Positions 20,748-33,400 of a stretch of DNA of 64,000 bases are shown piece after piece (position 1 is the stretch's first letter; every line of letters begins with the position of its first letter). Source of the stretch: Sporosarcina sp. FSL K6-1522 (GTDB lineage: Bacteria > Bacillota > Bacilli > Bacillales_A > Planococcaceae). Location of the stretch: NCBI RefSeq assembly GCF_038622445.1, contig NZ_CP152019.1, positions 496,001 to 560,000 of the forward strand, written 5' to 3'. The translations under genes and the position numbers were made by a program. The notes beneath the pieces are model-generated. The model ran no database searches. It saw only the letters and a list, made by a program, of their open reading frames with translations, and was not told where the DNA came from.

Positions 20748-21578
20748 TTATTTTTTACGACGACGAACAATAAGTTTGTCGGATTTATTGTTTTTCTTAC
20801 GCGTTTTGAAGCCAAGTGTTGGTTTACCCCAAGGAGTAACTGGTGATTTCATACCAATACCAGTACGTCCTTCACCACCACCGTGTGGGTGATCGTTAGG
20901 GTTCATAACAGAACCACGTACCGCTGGGCGTTTGCCTAACCAACGTGAACGTCCTGCTTTACCGATGTTGATAAGTTCGTGCTGCTCATTACCAACTTGA
21001 CCGATAGTCGCGCGGCATGTAGCAAGGATCATTCGAACTTCGCCAGATTGTAGACGTACGATAACGTACTTGCCTTCACGACCTAGTAGTTGCGCAGATG
21101 TACCTGCTGAACGTACTAATTGACCGCCTTTACCTGGTTTCAATTCGATGTTATGGATCGTTGAACCCATTGGAATGTTTTCAAGAGGAAGTGTGTTACC
21201 TACTTTGATATCCGCATCTGGACCAGACATGATTGTCATGCCAACTTCCAAACCTTTCGGAGCAAGAATGTAACGTTTTTCTCCATCAACATAATTGATT
21301 AGAGCAATATTTGATGAACGGTTTGGATCGTATTCGATCGTAGCAACGCGTCCTGGTATGCCATCTTTCCGGCGTTGGAAATCGATGACACGGTATTGGC
21401 GCTTATGGCCTCCACCTTGGTGACGAACAGTAGTCCTACCTGTGTTGTTACGGCCGCCTTTCCGTTTAAGCGGTGTAAGCAATGATTTTTCCGGTTTGTC
21501 CGTTGTAATTTCAGCGAAGTCGGAAGAAGTCATGTTACGACGTCCGTTGGAGGTAGGTTTGTATTTCTTAATCGCCAT
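20748..21578 (-). CDS. rplB: 50S ribosomal protein L2
   Basis: 276 residues: [20 protein letters not shown], and the highly conserved [18 protein letters not shown] with the histidine near the peptidyl transferase centre. Binds 23S domain IV. Between rplW and rpsS. Confidence 0.98.
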   Translation of the reverse strand: MAIKKYKPTSNGRRNMTSSDFAEITTDKPEKSLLTPLKRKGGRNNTGRTTVRHQGGGHKRQYRVIDFQRRKDGIPGRVATIEYDPNRSSNIALINYVDGEKRYILAPKGLEVGMTIMSGPDADIKVGNTLPLENIPMGSTIHNIELKPGKGGQLVRSAGTSAQLLGREGKYVIVRLQSGEVRMILATCRATIGQVGNEQHELINIGKAGRSRWLGKRPAVRGSVMNPNDHPHGGGEGRTGIGMKSPVTPWGKPTLGFKTRKKNNKSDKLIVRRRKK

Positions 21579-21625
21579 TTGGTATTCCCTCCTTCGTATA
21601 ATTGACTAGCTATAAGGTGTGTTGC

Positions 21626-21910
21626 TTAGACTTCGAAAAGTTCGATGTCTTTTGAGTCAGCAGTCAATGTAACAATCGCTTTACGACGTTTGTTTGTATA
21701 GCCTGCATGTTTGCCCATACGCTTGAACTTACCTTTGTAGTTCTGCACGTTGACTTTTGCCACTTTCACGCCAAAGATTTCTTCAATAGCTTGTTTGACA
21801 TGCGTTTTGTTCGCGCGTGTGTCAACTTCGAAAGTGTATTTTTTGAATTCCATTTGCTCAGAAGAACGCTCGGTAATGACCGGACGTTTTAGAATATCAC
21901 GTGCTTCCAT
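21626..21910 (-). CDS. rplW: 50S ribosomal protein L23
   Basis: 94 residues: [20 protein letters not shown] and [20 protein letters not shown]. At the tunnel exit, a binding site for trigger factor. Start overlaps the rplD stop. Confidence 0.98.
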   Translation of the reverse strand: MEARDILKRPVITERSSEQMEFKKYTFEVDTRANKTHVKQAIEEIFGVKVAKVNVQNYKGKFKRMGKHAGYTNKRRKAIVTLTADSKDIELFEV

Positions 21911-22533
21911 TAACCAAGCACCTCCTCTACTTTTTGAACTGCTGCTTTCGTCATGACAAGCTTATCGTGAGCAACAAGGTCTAAAACGTTGATGCCATTA
22001 GCAGTGACGACGCTGATTCCAGGGATGTTACGAGCAGATAGTGCTACTGTTTCATCTAGGTCTGCAGTTACGATCAATGCTTTCTTGTCGATAGAAAGGT
22101 CTTTTAATACTTTGATGAATTCTTTTGTTTTTGGTGCATCGAATGCAAGTCCTTCAAGAACTAGAATGTTCTCTTCACGCACTTTCGAAGAAAGAGCTGA
22201 AAGGAGAGCCAATCTGCGGACTTTTTTCGGCAATTTGTAGCTATAGCTTCTTGGAGCTGGACCGAATACGATACCACCGCCACGCCATTGTGGTGAACGG
22301 ATTGACCCTTGACGAGCACGACCTGTTCCTTTTTGACGCCACGGTTTACGACCACCGCCTGCTACTTCTGCGCGTGTTTTAACTTTGTGGTTACCTTGGC
22401 GTAATGATGCACGCTGTTGGACCAACGCTTCAAATAACACAGCTTCGTTCGGCTCGATTCCGAAAATTGCTTCGTTCAGTTCGATTTCGCCGACAGACGA
22501 ACCTGTTTGGTTTAGTACGGATACTTTAGGCAT
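21910..22533 (-). CDS. rplD: 50S ribosomal protein L4
   Basis: 207 residues: [19 protein letters not shown], then the extended loop [19 protein letters not shown] that reaches the exit tunnel. In E. coli L4 represses the S10 operon; no equivalent was shown here. Its ATG and the rplW genes are tightly packed. Confidence 0.98.
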   Translation of the reverse strand: MPKVSVLNQTGSSVGEIELNEAIFGIEPNEAVLFEALVQQRASLRQGNHKVKTRAEVAGGGRKPWRQKGTGRARQGSIRSPQWRGGGIVFGPAPRSYSYKLPKKVRRLALLSALSSKVREENILVLEGLAFDAPKTKEFIKVLKDLSIDKKALIVTADLDETVALSARNIPGISVVTANGINVLDLVAHDKLVMTKAAVQKVEEVLG

Positions 22534-22558
22534 TCCTATTTCCTCCTTTCTTTATTAA

Positions 22559-23188
22559 TTAGTTCCCTTTGATTGCGCTACGCACTTGTAGAAGTGATTT
22601 GCGTGATCCTGGAACGTTACCTTTTACTAGTAGCAAGTTACGCTCTGCGTCAACTCGTACAATTTCAAGATTTTGAATCGTTACCGTTTTACCGCCCATA
22701 CGTCCAGGAAGTTTTTTCCCTTTGAATACGCGTTGTCCGTCAACAGATCCGATAGAACCTGGTGCGCGGTGGAAACGTGATCCGTGGCTCATTGGTCCTT
22801 GTGAATATCCGTGACGCTTAACAGCACCTTGGAAACCTTTACCTTTTGTTGTTCCTGTAATATCGACGATATCGCCTTCAGCGAAAGTATCGACCTTGAC
22901 TTCCTGACCAACTTCGTACCCATTTACGTCCAATTCGCGGAATTCGCGAATGAAGCGCTTAGGTGCCGTTTCAGCTTTTGCAACGTGGCCTTTTTCAGGT
23001 TTATTTGCAAGCTTTTCACGTTTATCTTCAAATCCGATCTGGATTGCTTCATAGCCGTCAGTTTCAGTTGTTTTCTTTTGAAGAACAACGTTTTGTCCAG
23101 CTTCAATCACAGTTACCGGGATAAGATCGCCGTTTTCAGCAAAGATTTGCGTCATGCCGACTTTTCTCCCTAAGATTCCTTTGGTCAT
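22559..23188 (-). CDS. rplC: 50S ribosomal protein L3
   Basis: 209 residues: [20 protein letters not shown], then [20 protein letters not shown], whose loop approaches the peptidyl transferase centre. Follows rpsJ by 42 bases; AGGAGGTGTG site before the ATG. Confidence 0.98.
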   Translation of the reverse strand: MTKGILGRKVGMTQIFAENGDLIPVTVIEAGQNVVLQKKTTETDGYEAIQIGFEDKREKLANKPEKGHVAKAETAPKRFIREFRELDVNGYEVGQEVKVDTFAEGDIVDITGTTKGKGFQGAVKRHGYSQGPMSHGSRFHRAPGSIGSVDGQRVFKGKKLPGRMGGKTVTIQNLEIVRVDAERNLLLVKGNVPGSRKSLLQVRSAIKGN

Positions 23189-23230
23189 TTGTCACACCTC
23201 CTAAATTAATATAAGTTTTATTGTTATTGA

Positions 23231-23662
<432 letters not shown>

Positions 23663-23668
23663 TTAAAT

Positions 23669-23697
23669 ATTATACACGTAAAAAAAGAATTCCGCAA
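23669..23697 (-). promoter_or_regulatory. Promoter P2 of the S10 operon
   Basis: TTGCGG (23692-23697), 17 bases, TATAAT (23669-23674) on the minus strand. Its -35 box is inside the 3' arm of the yuiF terminator. Confidence 0.8.
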
Positions 23698-23717
23698 GTC
23701 TTTTGTGGAAATTCTTT
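23680..23717 (-). terminator. Terminator behind the YuiF-like gene
   Basis: AAGAATTTCC and GGAATTCTT arms followed by TTTTTTT on the minus strand. It overlaps promoter P2, so transcripts from P1 or yuiF meet a terminator just where P2 begins. Confidence 0.75.
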
Positions 23718-23730
23718 TCTCAACTTTATT

Positions 23731-23759
23731 ATTATAATTCGATTCCTCATAAAATGCAA
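23731..23759 (-). promoter_or_regulatory. Promoter P1 upstream of the S10 operon
   Basis: TTGCAT (23754-23759), 17 bases, TATAAT (23731-23736), right after the yuiF stop and before its terminator. Confidence 0.65.
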
Positions 23760-23797
23760 CTTCTTAGATGCCAATCACAATACTCTATACATATCTA

Positions 23798-25117
23798 TCA
23801 ACCAAACAGCATCACGGTTATCCAACCGAAAAGAATAAGCGGAATGTTGTAGTGCATAAATGTCGGGACACATGTATCCCAAATATGATTATGCTGCCCA
23901 TCTACATCGAGCCCTGCAGTTGGACCGAGCGTAGAATCCGATGCAGGCGATCCGGCATCCCCAAGCGCCGCTGCAGTCCCTACAAGCGTAATGATTGCCA
24001 TCGTACTAAACCCAAATGCCATACTCAATGGAACGAAGATGGAAGCGATGATTGGAATCGTCGCAAATGACGAGCCAATCCCCATCGTAACAATCAATCC
24101 AACAAACAACATAATCAAAGCCGCAACACCTTTGTTATCTCCTAACATCGCACTTGAATGCTCAACAAGTGAAACGATATGCCCCGTATCTTGCAAAACA
24201 GCCGCAAAACCATTCGCTGAAATCATCACAAAGCCAACGAACGCCATCATGCGCATCCCTTCGTTCAATAAACCATCTGCTTCTTTCCACTTTAGTGCGC
24301 CAGTGATATATAGGATCCCAATCCCTGTTACCGCACCCGCAATCATTGATTGACTCGGAATTTGTACAACGAGTGTTCCAACGAGAGCTGCAATAGTGAA
24401 ATAGATATTTCTCTTTTTAATAACGACTATTTCTTCCGTTACAGTCGTCTTCCTATCAATATATTCCCTCGGCTTCCGATAAGAAATAAAAATAGCTACT
24501 AACAGCCCCAGCAACAAGCCTAACACCGGGAGCGCCATTGCCTTTGGTATGTCAGCCATATCTATAGATAAACCTGCTGCATTTATCTGTATCGCAAGGA
24601 TTTCATGAAAAATGAATCCGTATCCATAAGGAAGTAGAATATATGGAGCCGTCAATCCAAACGTTAACACAGAAGCGATTAGACGACGATCGATTTTCAA
24701 TAAATTTAATACATGTAGAATCGGCGGCACTAGTAATGGAATAAATGCAATATGAATCGGTATAAGATTTTGCGAGAAAATCGCCATCGTCAGAAGCAAT
24801 AACACAATTAACACCTTTCCAAGCCCTGCACGATCAGTCTCGCCGTCCTTTTTCACAATCCGTAACATCGCCGAAACCAACAACTGCGGAATACCCGTTT
24901 TCGAAATGGCAACCGCAAAACCACCAAGCAATGCGTAACTAAGTGCAATTGTTGCGCCTTTCCCTAATCCATTCGTAAACGAATCAATGGTCTCCACAAG
25001 CGACAGCCCTCCTGTAAGCCCACCTACTATCGCCCCTGCAACAAGCGCAAGTACAACATTCACTCGCAACAAACTTAAAACTAACATCACTACTACTGCT
25101 ACTATAACCGCATTCAT
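23798..25117 (-). CDS. Na+/H+ antiporter-like transporter (YuiF/NhaC-related family)
   Basis: 439 residues with about eleven hydrophobic segments, including VNVVLALVAGAIVGGLTGG at the N-terminus and a conserved-looking GTAAALGDAGSPASDSTLGP near residue 390. It resembles B. subtilis YuiF (putative Na+/H+ antiporter or amino acid transporter). Substrate unknown. It has its own strong promoter and terminator between tuf and rpsJ, so it is an independent unit placed between two ribosomal operons. GGAGGAAATT site before the ATG. Confidence 0.8.
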   Translation of the reverse strand: MNAVIVAVVVMLVLSLLRVNVVLALVAGAIVGGLTGGLSLVETIDSFTNGLGKGATIALSYALLGGFAVAISKTGIPQLLVSAMLRIVKKDGETDRAGLGKVLIVLLLLTMAIFSQNLIPIHIAFIPLLVPPILHVLNLLKIDRRLIASVLTFGLTAPYILLPYGYGFIFHEILAIQINAAGLSIDMADIPKAMALPVLGLLLGLLVAIFISYRKPREYIDRKTTVTEEIVVIKKRNIYFTIAALVGTLVVQIPSQSMIAGAVTGIGILYITGALKWKEADGLLNEGMRMMAFVGFVMISANGFAAVLQDTGHIVSLVEHSSAMLGDNKGVAALIMLFVGLIVTMGIGSSFATIPIIASIFVPLSMAFGFSTMAIITLVGTAAALGDAGSPASDSTLGPTAGLDVDGQHNHIWDTCVPTFMHYNIPLILFGWITVMLFG

Positions 25118-25176
25118 ACAATTTCCTCCTACAACCCTATCGCTTTACCACACTAAAGTATCGAAGTGCATGTACT

Positions 25177-25205
25177 AATCTATCAGAGGATGTTTCGACT
25201 GTCAA
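25177..25205 (-). promoter_or_regulatory. Promoter of the YuiF-like gene
   Basis: TTGACA (25200-25205), 17 bases, TAGATT (25177-25182) on the minus strand, about 60 bases before the start codon. Confidence 0.8.
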
Positions 25206-25285
25206 TGTGCAAGTAACGATTTCACTGTTAGTATGGCTAAAATTTAGTAATCATGCACTCTATCAAGATCATTTTGGATATCAAT

Positions 25286-25429
25286 TTCGCCGAAACGTAA
25301 TTGCGTCCAGATTTTTTTCGAGCTTGCCCAAAAAAAATCTGTGACATCCGCCGGAGGCTTTATCTTCGTTCAGCGGGTGTTTGAACACAAACTGAACAGG
25401 AAACAAAACCACATTCAGCTGAATGAAGA
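25286..25429 (+). repeat. Intergenic repeat copy A (module 1 shortened, module 2 present)
   Basis: Reads CGTAATTGCGTCCAGATT, a T-run, CGAGCTTG, then directly AAATCTGTGACATCCG and CCGGAGGCTT; the central hairpins of copies E and F are missing. A second stem pairs GTTCAGC with GCTGAAT, flanked by TTATCTTC/GAAGATAA. It lies between yuiF and the tuf terminator. Confidence 0.65.
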
Positions 25430-25461
25430 TAAAAAAAGCCCCGCCATAATAGACGGAGCTT
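25430..25461 (-). terminator. Terminator of the rpsL-rpsG-fusA-tuf operon
   Basis: On the minus strand AGCTCCGTC, loop TATTAT, GGCGGGGCT, then TTTTTTT, 13 bases after the tuf stop. Confidence 0.9.
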
Positions 25462-25473
25462 AACATAAAGATA

Positions 25474-26661
<1,188 letters not shown>

Positions 26662-26712
26662 TTTGAAAATCCTCCTTAAAATATGAAAATGATAGTTTTT
26701 TAGTTACAGGCG

Positions 26713-26733
26713 CTGGAGAGTGCACTTCTCCAG
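26713..26733 (-). repeat. Hairpin in the fusA-tuf spacer
   Basis: CTGGAGA/TCTCCAG, a perfect 7-bp stem with a 7-base loop, 52 bases before tuf. No T-run follows directly; a possible processing or attenuation site. Confidence 0.5.
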
Positions 26734-26783
26734 TTACCCATATCTTATACATAATTTATACTTGAAACAAAGTCAAATTACAA

Positions 26784-28862
26784 TTATTCGCCTTTGTTTT
26801 TCTTAATGATTTCTTCTGCAATTGATTTTGGAACTTCTTCATAGTGATCAAACACCATTGAGAAGTTTCCGCGTCCTTGCGTGTTAGAACGTAAAGACGT
26901 TGCATAACCAAACATATTAGCAAGTGGAACCATCGCGCGAACGATTTGTGAGTTACCACGGGCTTCCATTCCTTCTACACGACCACGGCGTGATGTAACG
27001 TCACCCATGATATCGCCCATGTATTCTTCAGGAATTTGAACTTCTACTTTCATCATTGGCTCAAGAATTACCGGGTTAACTTTTGATACAGCGTTTTTCA
27101 ATGCCATAGATGCAGCAATTTTGAACGCCATCTCATTAGAGTCAACATCATGGTAAGAACCGTCAAATAGACGAGCTTTGATGTCAATTAAAGGATAACC
27201 AGCAATTACACCATTATCTAGTGAATCACGGATACCTGCTTCAACCGCTGGAATATATTCACGTGGAACAGATCCCCCAACGATATTGTTTTCGAATTCG
27301 AATCCTTTTCCTTCTTCGTTCGGAGAGAATTCGATCCAAACGTGACCAAACTGTCCACGACCACCAGATTGACGCACAAATTTACCTTCAACTTCCGCAG
27401 ATGCACGGAATGTTTCACGGTAAGATACTTGTGGTGCTCCAACGTTCGCTTCTACTTTAAATTCACGTTTCATACGGTCAACAAGAACGTCTAAGTGAAG
27501 CTCACCCATACCTGCGATGATAACTTCTCCAGTTTCTTGGTCTGTATGTGCGCGGAATGTCGGATCCTCTTCTTGAAGCTTAGCAAGAGCCATACCCATT
27601 TTATCTTGGTCGGCTTTTGTTTTCGGCTCTACAGATAGAGAGATAACCGGCTCAGGGAATTCCATAGACTCAAGGATAACAAGTGCTTTGTCGTCACATA
27701 GTGTGTCGCCAGTACCTGTATCTTTAAGACCTACTGCTGCTGCGATATCTCCTGAGTGCACTTCGCTGATTTCTTCACGGGAATCCGCGTGCATTTGTAG
27801 GATACGTCCTACACGCTCACGTTTACCTTTTGAAGAGTTTTGTACATAAGATCCCGATTGAAGTGTACCAGAGTACACACGGAAGAATGTAAGTTTACCT
27901 ACATAAGGGTCCGTCATAACTTTGAATGCAAGCGCCGAGAATGGCTCGTTGTCGTCTGAATGACGCTCAACTTCTTCATCAGTTTCAGGATTTGTCCCTT
28001 TCATAGCAGGAATGTCGATTGGTGCTGGTAGGTAGTCAATAACTGCGTCAAGGACGAGCTGAACACCTTTGTTCTTGAACGCCGTACCACAAACGACTGG
28101 GTAGAATTCAACAGCAAGTGTCGCTTTACGAATCGCTGTTTTAATCTCCTGAATCGTAAGTTCTTCGCCGCCAAGATATTTTTCCATAAGATCTTCGTCG
28201 AAGTCTACAACTGCTTCAATCAGTTTCTCACGGTATTCTTGTGCTTTTGCAACGTGTTCTTCAGGGATATCCCTAACTTCAACGTTCATACCTGTATCGT
28301 CACCGTAGAATGTTGCTTTCATCTCCACTAGGTCGATGATTGCTTCAAATGCATCTTCAGCGCCGATTGGTAATTGGATTGGGTGCGCGTTTGCATCTAG
28401 ACGATCGCGAAGCGTTCCTACCGAATAAAGGAAGTCTGCTCCTGTTTTGTCCATCTTGTTGATGAAGACTAGACGTGGAACGCCATAAGTTGTCGCTTGA
28501 CGCCAAACCGTTTCTGTTTGTGGCTCAACGCCCGATTGAGCGTCAAGTACTGTTACAGCACCATCAAGTACACGTAGTGAACGTTCAACTTCAACAGTGA
28601 AGTCTACGTGACCTGGTGTATCAATGATGTTAACGCGGTGACCTTTCCATTGAGCCGTTGTCGCAGCAGATGTGATCGTGATTCCACGTTCTTGCTCCTG
28701 CTCCATCCAGTCCATTTGAGAAGCACCTTCGTGCGTTTCACCGAGTTTGTGGATTTTACCTGTGTAATAAAGAATCCGCTCAGTAGTCGTTGTTTTACCA
28801 GCGTCAATGTGAGCCATGATACCAATATTACGAGTATTCTCTAAGGAGAACTCTCTAGCCAT
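26784..28862 (-). CDS. fusA: Elongation factor G
   Basis: 692 residues, five domains. [20 protein letters not shown] (P-loop), [20 protein letters not shown], and [10 protein letters not shown] in the G domain. Catalyses translocation. Between rpsG and tuf; the 151-base spacer before it contains repeat copy B. Confidence 0.99.
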   Translation of the reverse strand: MAREFSLENTRNIGIMAHIDAGKTTTTERILYYTGKIHKLGETHEGASQMDWMEQEQERGITITSAATTAQWKGHRVNIIDTPGHVDFTVEVERSLRVLDGAVTVLDAQSGVEPQTETVWRQATTYGVPRLVFINKMDKTGADFLYSVGTLRDRLDANAHPIQLPIGAEDAFEAIIDLVEMKATFYGDDTGMNVEVRDIPEEHVAKAQEYREKLIEAVVDFDEDLMEKYLGGEELTIQEIKTAIRKATLAVEFYPVVCGTAFKNKGVQLVLDAVIDYLPAPIDIPAMKGTNPETDEEVERHSDDNEPFSALAFKVMTDPYVGKLTFFRVYSGTLQSGSYVQNSSKGKRERVGRILQMHADSREEISEVHSGDIAAAVGLKDTGTGDTLCDDKALVILESMEFPEPVISLSVEPKTKADQDKMGMALAKLQEEDPTFRAHTDQETGEVIIAGMGELHLDVLVDRMKREFKVEANVGAPQVSYRETFRASAEVEGKFVRQSGGRGQFGHVWIEFSPNEEGKGFEFENNIVGGSVPREYIPAVEAGIRDSLDNGVIAGYPLIDIKARLFDGSYHDVDSNEMAFKIAASMALKNAVSKVNPVILEPMMKVEVQIPEEYMGDIMGDVTSRRGRVEGMEARGNSQIVRAMVPLANMFGYATSLRSNTQGRGNFSMVFDHYEEVPKSIAEEIIKKNKGE

Positions 28863-28894
28863 ATTGTTTATCTCCTTCCGGTTCGGATTAGAGT

Positions 28895-28967
28895 ATGAAC
28901 TTCATTCTGTTGAATAAAGTTCATGCCTCCGGCGGATGCCAAGATTCATCGAATAAATTCGATGAAT
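28895..28967 (-). repeat. Intergenic repeat copy B (module 2, minus orientation)
   Basis: Around GCATCCGCCGGAGGC (28925-28939 on the minus strand) are two perfect hairpins: ATTCATCGAA/TTCGATGAAT (28944-28967) and ATGAACTT/AAGTTCAT (28895-28924). The core and the following TTCA/TGAA stem match module 2 of copies A and E. It sits between rpsG and fusA, inside an essential operon. Confidence 0.6.
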
Positions 28968-29013
28968 TCTTTGACACAAACACGCTTTAACGTATTCGAT
29001 TGTTTGTTGAATC

Positions 29014-29484
29014 TTACCAGCGGTAGTGAGCGAATGCTTTGTTCGCTTCTGCCATTTTGTGCATTTCTTCACGTTTTTTCACGGAAGCACCTGTGTTGTT
29101 AGAAGCGTCAAGGATTTCATTCGCAAGACGTTCTTCCATTGTTTTCTCACCGCGTGAGCGTGAGTAGTTCACAAGGTAACGTAGTCCGAGCGTTGTACGA
29201 CGCTCAGGGCGTACTTCAACTGGAACTTGGTAGTTTGCTCCACCTACACGGCGTGCACGTACTTCAAGTACCGGCATTACATTGTTAAGTGCAGCTTCAA
29301 ATACTTCAATTGGATCCTTTCCAGAACGCTCTTGAACAAGTTCGAACGCACCATAGAGGATTTTTTGAGATGTACCTTTTTTGCCGTCAACCATCATTTT
29401 ATTGATGAGACGTGAGACGAGCTTCGAATTATAAATCGGATCCGGAAGTACGTCACGTTTAGCAACAGGACCTTTACGAGGCAT
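29014..29484 (-). CDS. rpsG: 30S ribosomal protein S7
   Basis: 156 residues: [38 protein letters not shown], and [11 protein letters not shown] end. Nucleates assembly of the 30S head. 101 bases after rpsL. Confidence 0.98.
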   Translation of the reverse strand: MPRKGPVAKRDVLPDPIYNSKLVSRLINKMMVDGKKGTSQKILYGAFELVQERSGKDPIEVFEAALNNVMPVLEVRARRVGGANYQVPVEVRPERRTTLGLRYLVNYSRSRGEKTMEERLANEILDASNNTGASVKKREEMHKMAEANKAFAHYRW

Positions 29485-29585
29485 GTTGTTTTCCTCCTTT
29501 CAAGGTTTTCAAGCGTTTTCCGCTTAAATAACCAGCAATCATAATTTTAGATTTTAAGCATTGTGTGCTTAAATAACTTTCGTTA

Positions 29586-30008
29586 TTAGTTTTTCTTTTC
29601 TTTAGGCTTTTTAGCACCGTATTGTGAACGGCTTTGCATACGACCTGTAACACCAGCTGTATCAAGTGCACCACGTACAACATGGTAACGAACACCCGGT
29701 AAGTCTTTTACGCGTCCGCCGCGAATAAGAACTACGCTGTGCTCTTGAAGGTTGTGACCTTCACCAGGAATGTATGCGTTAACTTCCATAGAGTTCGTCA
29801 AACGAACACGAGCATATTTACGAAGTGCCGAGTTCGGCTTCTTCGGTGTCATTGTACCTACGCGTGTACAAACACCCCGTTTTTGTGGTGAATTCACGTT
29901 TGTCATTGACTTTTTGAAGCTGTTATAGCTTTTCCCGAGTGCTGGAGATTTAGATCCTACCGCGTTTGGTTTACGTGGCTTACGGACTAATTGGTTAATT
30001 GTAGGCAT
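29586..30008 (-). CDS. rpsL: 30S ribosomal protein S12
   Basis: 140 residues: [20 protein letters not shown], with the decoding loop [17 protein letters not shown] carrying the lysine at the streptomycin site and [17 protein letters not shown]. The normal streptomycin-sensitive residues (PKKPNS) are present. Second gene of the str operon after rplGB. Confidence 0.98.
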   Translation of the reverse strand: MPTINQLVRKPRKPNAVGSKSPALGKSYNSFKKSMTNVNSPQKRGVCTRVGTMTPKKPNSALRKYARVRLTNSMEVNAYIPGEGHNLQEHSVVLIRGGRVKDLPGVRYHVVRGALDTAGVTGRMQSRSQYGAKKPKEKKN

Positions 30009-30108
30009 CGGATTGTCCTCCCTTCATAACTTCTTTTTAAGACCACACATCCAGGTGGTTCATTTTTGGGGTAAAAACAAAGTCTTTGTGCTTTTTGCAC
30101 AAAAACTA

Positions 30109-30357
30109 TTATCCAGTAATTGCAACAACGGCTGCACTGACTTGAATGCCACATGCATTTCCGAGCTTAAGTCTCGAATCGACATGTGTCACTTGGATGC
30201 CACGAAGCGCGGCTTCCTCCATTACAGGAGCGACAATCCGTTCTTCGACATCCTGCGCAATAATGACTTCTGTCACTATTCCTGCACGAATCGCTTTCAC
30301 TGTCTGCTTTGTACCGATGATGGTCTTCTTTGCCTGTTTGACTTTTTCATAAGACAT
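30109..30357 (-). CDS. rplGB: Ribosomal L7Ae-like protein (YbxF/RplGB)
   Basis: 82 residues from MSYEKVKQAKKTIIGTKQTV, with a GGAGG site 8 bases before the ATG; ten extra residues upstream in frame are rejected. L7Ae/L30e fold that binds kink-turn RNA; in B. subtilis YbxF associates with the ribosome. First gene of the rpsL-rpsG-fusA-tuf operon, with a strong promoter just upstream. Confidence 0.93.
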   Translation of the reverse strand: MSYEKVKQAKKTIIGTKQTVKAIRAGIVTEVIIAQDVEERIVAPVMEEAALRGIQVTHVDSRLKLGNACGIQVSAAVVAITG

Positions 30358-30402
30358 TCCCATATCCTCCAAAGTACAGACATTCAACTATCAACCTTTT
30401 GT

Positions 30403-30431
30403 ATATTATCATCTGTCGAGAAAATTGTCAA
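30403..30431 (-). promoter_or_regulatory. Promoter of the str operon (rplGB-rpsL-rpsG-fusA-tuf)
   Basis: Consensus TTGACA (30426-30431), 17 bases, TAATAT (30403-30408) on the minus strand, 45 bases before rplGB. Confidence 0.9.
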
Positions 30432-30433
30432 CA

Positions 30434-30477
30434 GATAAAAGGGAAATAGGGGGGAGAAATTCTCTTCCCCCATTTCA
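30434..30477 (-). terminator. Terminator of rpoB-rpoC
   Basis: On the minus strand GAAATGGGGGA and TCTCCCCCCTATTTC form a stem around AGAGAATT, then CCTTTTATC. The T-run is weak but the stem is strong and the str promoter follows at once. Confidence 0.7.
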
Positions 30478-30485
30478 GATAAAAC

Positions 30486-33400
30486 TTACTCTGCCAGTAC
30501 TTTCTTAGCTGAGCCGTTTTCTCCTTCTTGTTCCATAACAATATGACGGTAACGTTGCATACCCGTTCCTGCCGGTACAAGTTTCCCGATAATAACGTTT
30601 TCCTTCAAGCCTAGTAGCTCATCTGTTTTCCCTTTGATGGCTGCATCTGTCAAGACACGAGTTGTTTCTTGGAAAGATGCTGCTGACAAGAAGGATTCAG
30701 TTTCAAGTGATGCCTTTGTAATACCGAGAATGACAGGTCGGCAAGTCGCTGGAACTTTTCCAGCTTGAAGCACTTCTGCATTCGCATCTGCAAATTGATG
30801 AATATCAAGCAGTGATCCCGGTAGTAGTTCCGTATCTCCCGCTTCAATGACACGCACTTTACGAAGCATTTGGCGAACCATTACTTCGACGTGCTTGTCA
30901 CCGATTTCAACACCTTGCATACGGTAAACTTTTTGAACTTCTTTCAAGAGATATTCTTGAACCGTTGCGACGTCTTTTACGACAATCAGTTCTTTCGGGT
31001 CGATCGAACCTTCCGTAATGACTTCGCCTCGCTCAATCTTATCGCCAACCTCAACTTTCAGACGTGCATTATATGGCGCAAGGTATTTACGCGTTTCTAC
31101 ATCGCCTTGAATTGTAATTTCTTTTTGACCTTCACGGATTTCGTCAATCTCAATGATTTCACCTGTGATTTCCGAGATAACCGCTTGCCCTTTCGGATTC
31201 CGAGATTCGAAAATCTCTTGGATACGCGGAAGACCTTGTGTAATGTCATCCCCCGCAACTCCACCTGTATGGAACGTACGCATCGTAAGCTGTGTACCCG
31301 GCTCACCGATAGACTGCGCAGCGATAATTCCAACCGCTTCACCGACCTCGACGTTTTCACCTGTCGCCAAGTTAATGCCGTAACACTTCTTACAAACACC
31401 GTGCTTCGTATTACAAGTGAACGCTGATCGAATCGTAATTTTTTCGATACCTGCATCCATGATGGCGCGCGTCGCATCCGCTGTGATCAACGCATCTTTT
31501 TCAAGAATCAATGCGCCCGTTTCAGGATGGTAAATAGTTTTCTTCGTGTGACGACCTTCGATACGCTCATCGAGGCCTTCAATCAATTCTGTGCCTTCCA
31601 TCAACGCACCGATTTCCAAACCGCGGTCTGTTCCACAGTCATCTTCTCGGACGATAACGTCTTGCGCAACGTCAACAAGTCGACGTGTTAAGTAACCTGA
31701 GTCAGCCGTCTTAAGTGCTGTATCCGCAAGTCCTTTACGAGCACCGTGCGTCGAGATAAAGTACTCGAGTACTGTTAACCCTTCACGGAAGGATGATTTG
31801 ATCGGAAGTTCGATAATTCGTCCAGCCGGGTTGGCCATGAGTCCCCGCATACCTGCAAGTTGCGTAAAGTTCGATGCGTTACCCCGTGCGCCCGAGTCAC
31901 TCATCATATAAATCGGGTTGGCATGGTCAAGTGAATCCATCAGTTTAGCTTGAATGATATCCTTCGCATTACTCCAATAAGAGATAACACGATCATATCG
32001 TTCTTCCTCCGTGATCAAACCACGACGGAACTGCTGCATGACTTTATCGACTTTGTCTTGCGCTTCTTGCAAGATATCATCTTTGTTCGGTAGTACAACG
32101 ATATCCGAAATACCAATTGTAATTCCCGCACGTGTTGAATATTTAAATCCAAGGTTTTTCATACGGTCAAGCATGCGTGACGTTTCTGTAATATGGAAAC
32201 GTTTGAAGATTTCCGCGATGATATTCCCAAGAATTTTCTTTTTAAACGGCTGTATAAGTTCCATATCCGCTAGGTATTGCTTCGGATCTACAGTACCTGC
32301 GATGAAATACTTATCTGGTGTTTCAACTTGCAAGTTGAAGTCCGTTGGTTCGTTAATATACGGGAATGACTCCGGTAAAATTTCGTTGAAAATAATTTTA
32401 CCAATTGTCGTCAACAGCAATTTGCCATTCTGCTCTTCCGTAAATGTCGGGTTGTTCAGAGAACCTGCTTGAATCGCAATTCGCGAATGCAGATGAACAT
32501 GACCGTTATGATAAGCAATCAATGCTTCATTCGCATCCCTGAATGTTGTCCCTTCACCTGATGCACCTACACGCTCCAAAGTAAGGTAGTAGTTTCCTAA
32601 AACCATATCCTGAGACGGTGTAACAACTGGCTTTCCATCTTTCGGGTTCAAAATGTTTTGTGCTGCTAACATTAGTAAACGTGCTTCCGCTTGCGCTTCC
32701 GCAGATAACGGAACGTGAACGGCCATCTGGTCACCATCGAAGTCAGCGTTATAAGCCGTACATACGAGTGGGTGAAGTGTGATTGCGCGCCCTTCTACGA
32801 GAATCGGTTCAAACGCTTGGATACCAAGACGGTGAAGAGTTGGGGCACGGTTCAGAAGGACCGGATGCTCCTTAATAACGTCTTCGAGAACGTCCCATAC
32901 TTCAGAGTGAAGGCGTTCGATTTTACGTTTAGCACTCTTAATGTTGTGTGCAAGTCCTCGTTCAACGAGTTCTTTCATCACGAATGGTTTAAACAGTTCG
33001 ATTGCCATTTCTTTCGGCAAACCACACTGATACATTTTTAAGTTAGGTCCTACAACGATAACCGAACGACCTGAATAGTCGACCCGTTTACCGAGTAAGT
33101 TTTGACGGAAACGACCTTGTTTCCCTTTCAACATATGAGAAAGAGATTTCAATGGACGGTTCCCTGGTCCCGTAACCGGGCGACCACGACGACCATTGTC
33201 AACAAGTGCATCAACAGCTTCTTGTAACATCCGCTTCTCATTTTGAACAATGATTCCCGGTGCACCAAGATCAAGAAGGCGTTTCAGACGGTTGTTCCGG
33301 TTAATAACCCTACGATACAAATCATTCAAGTCAGAAGTTGCAAAACGTCCACCGTCAAGTTGGACCATCGGGCGAAGTTCCGGTGGGATAACCGGTAACA

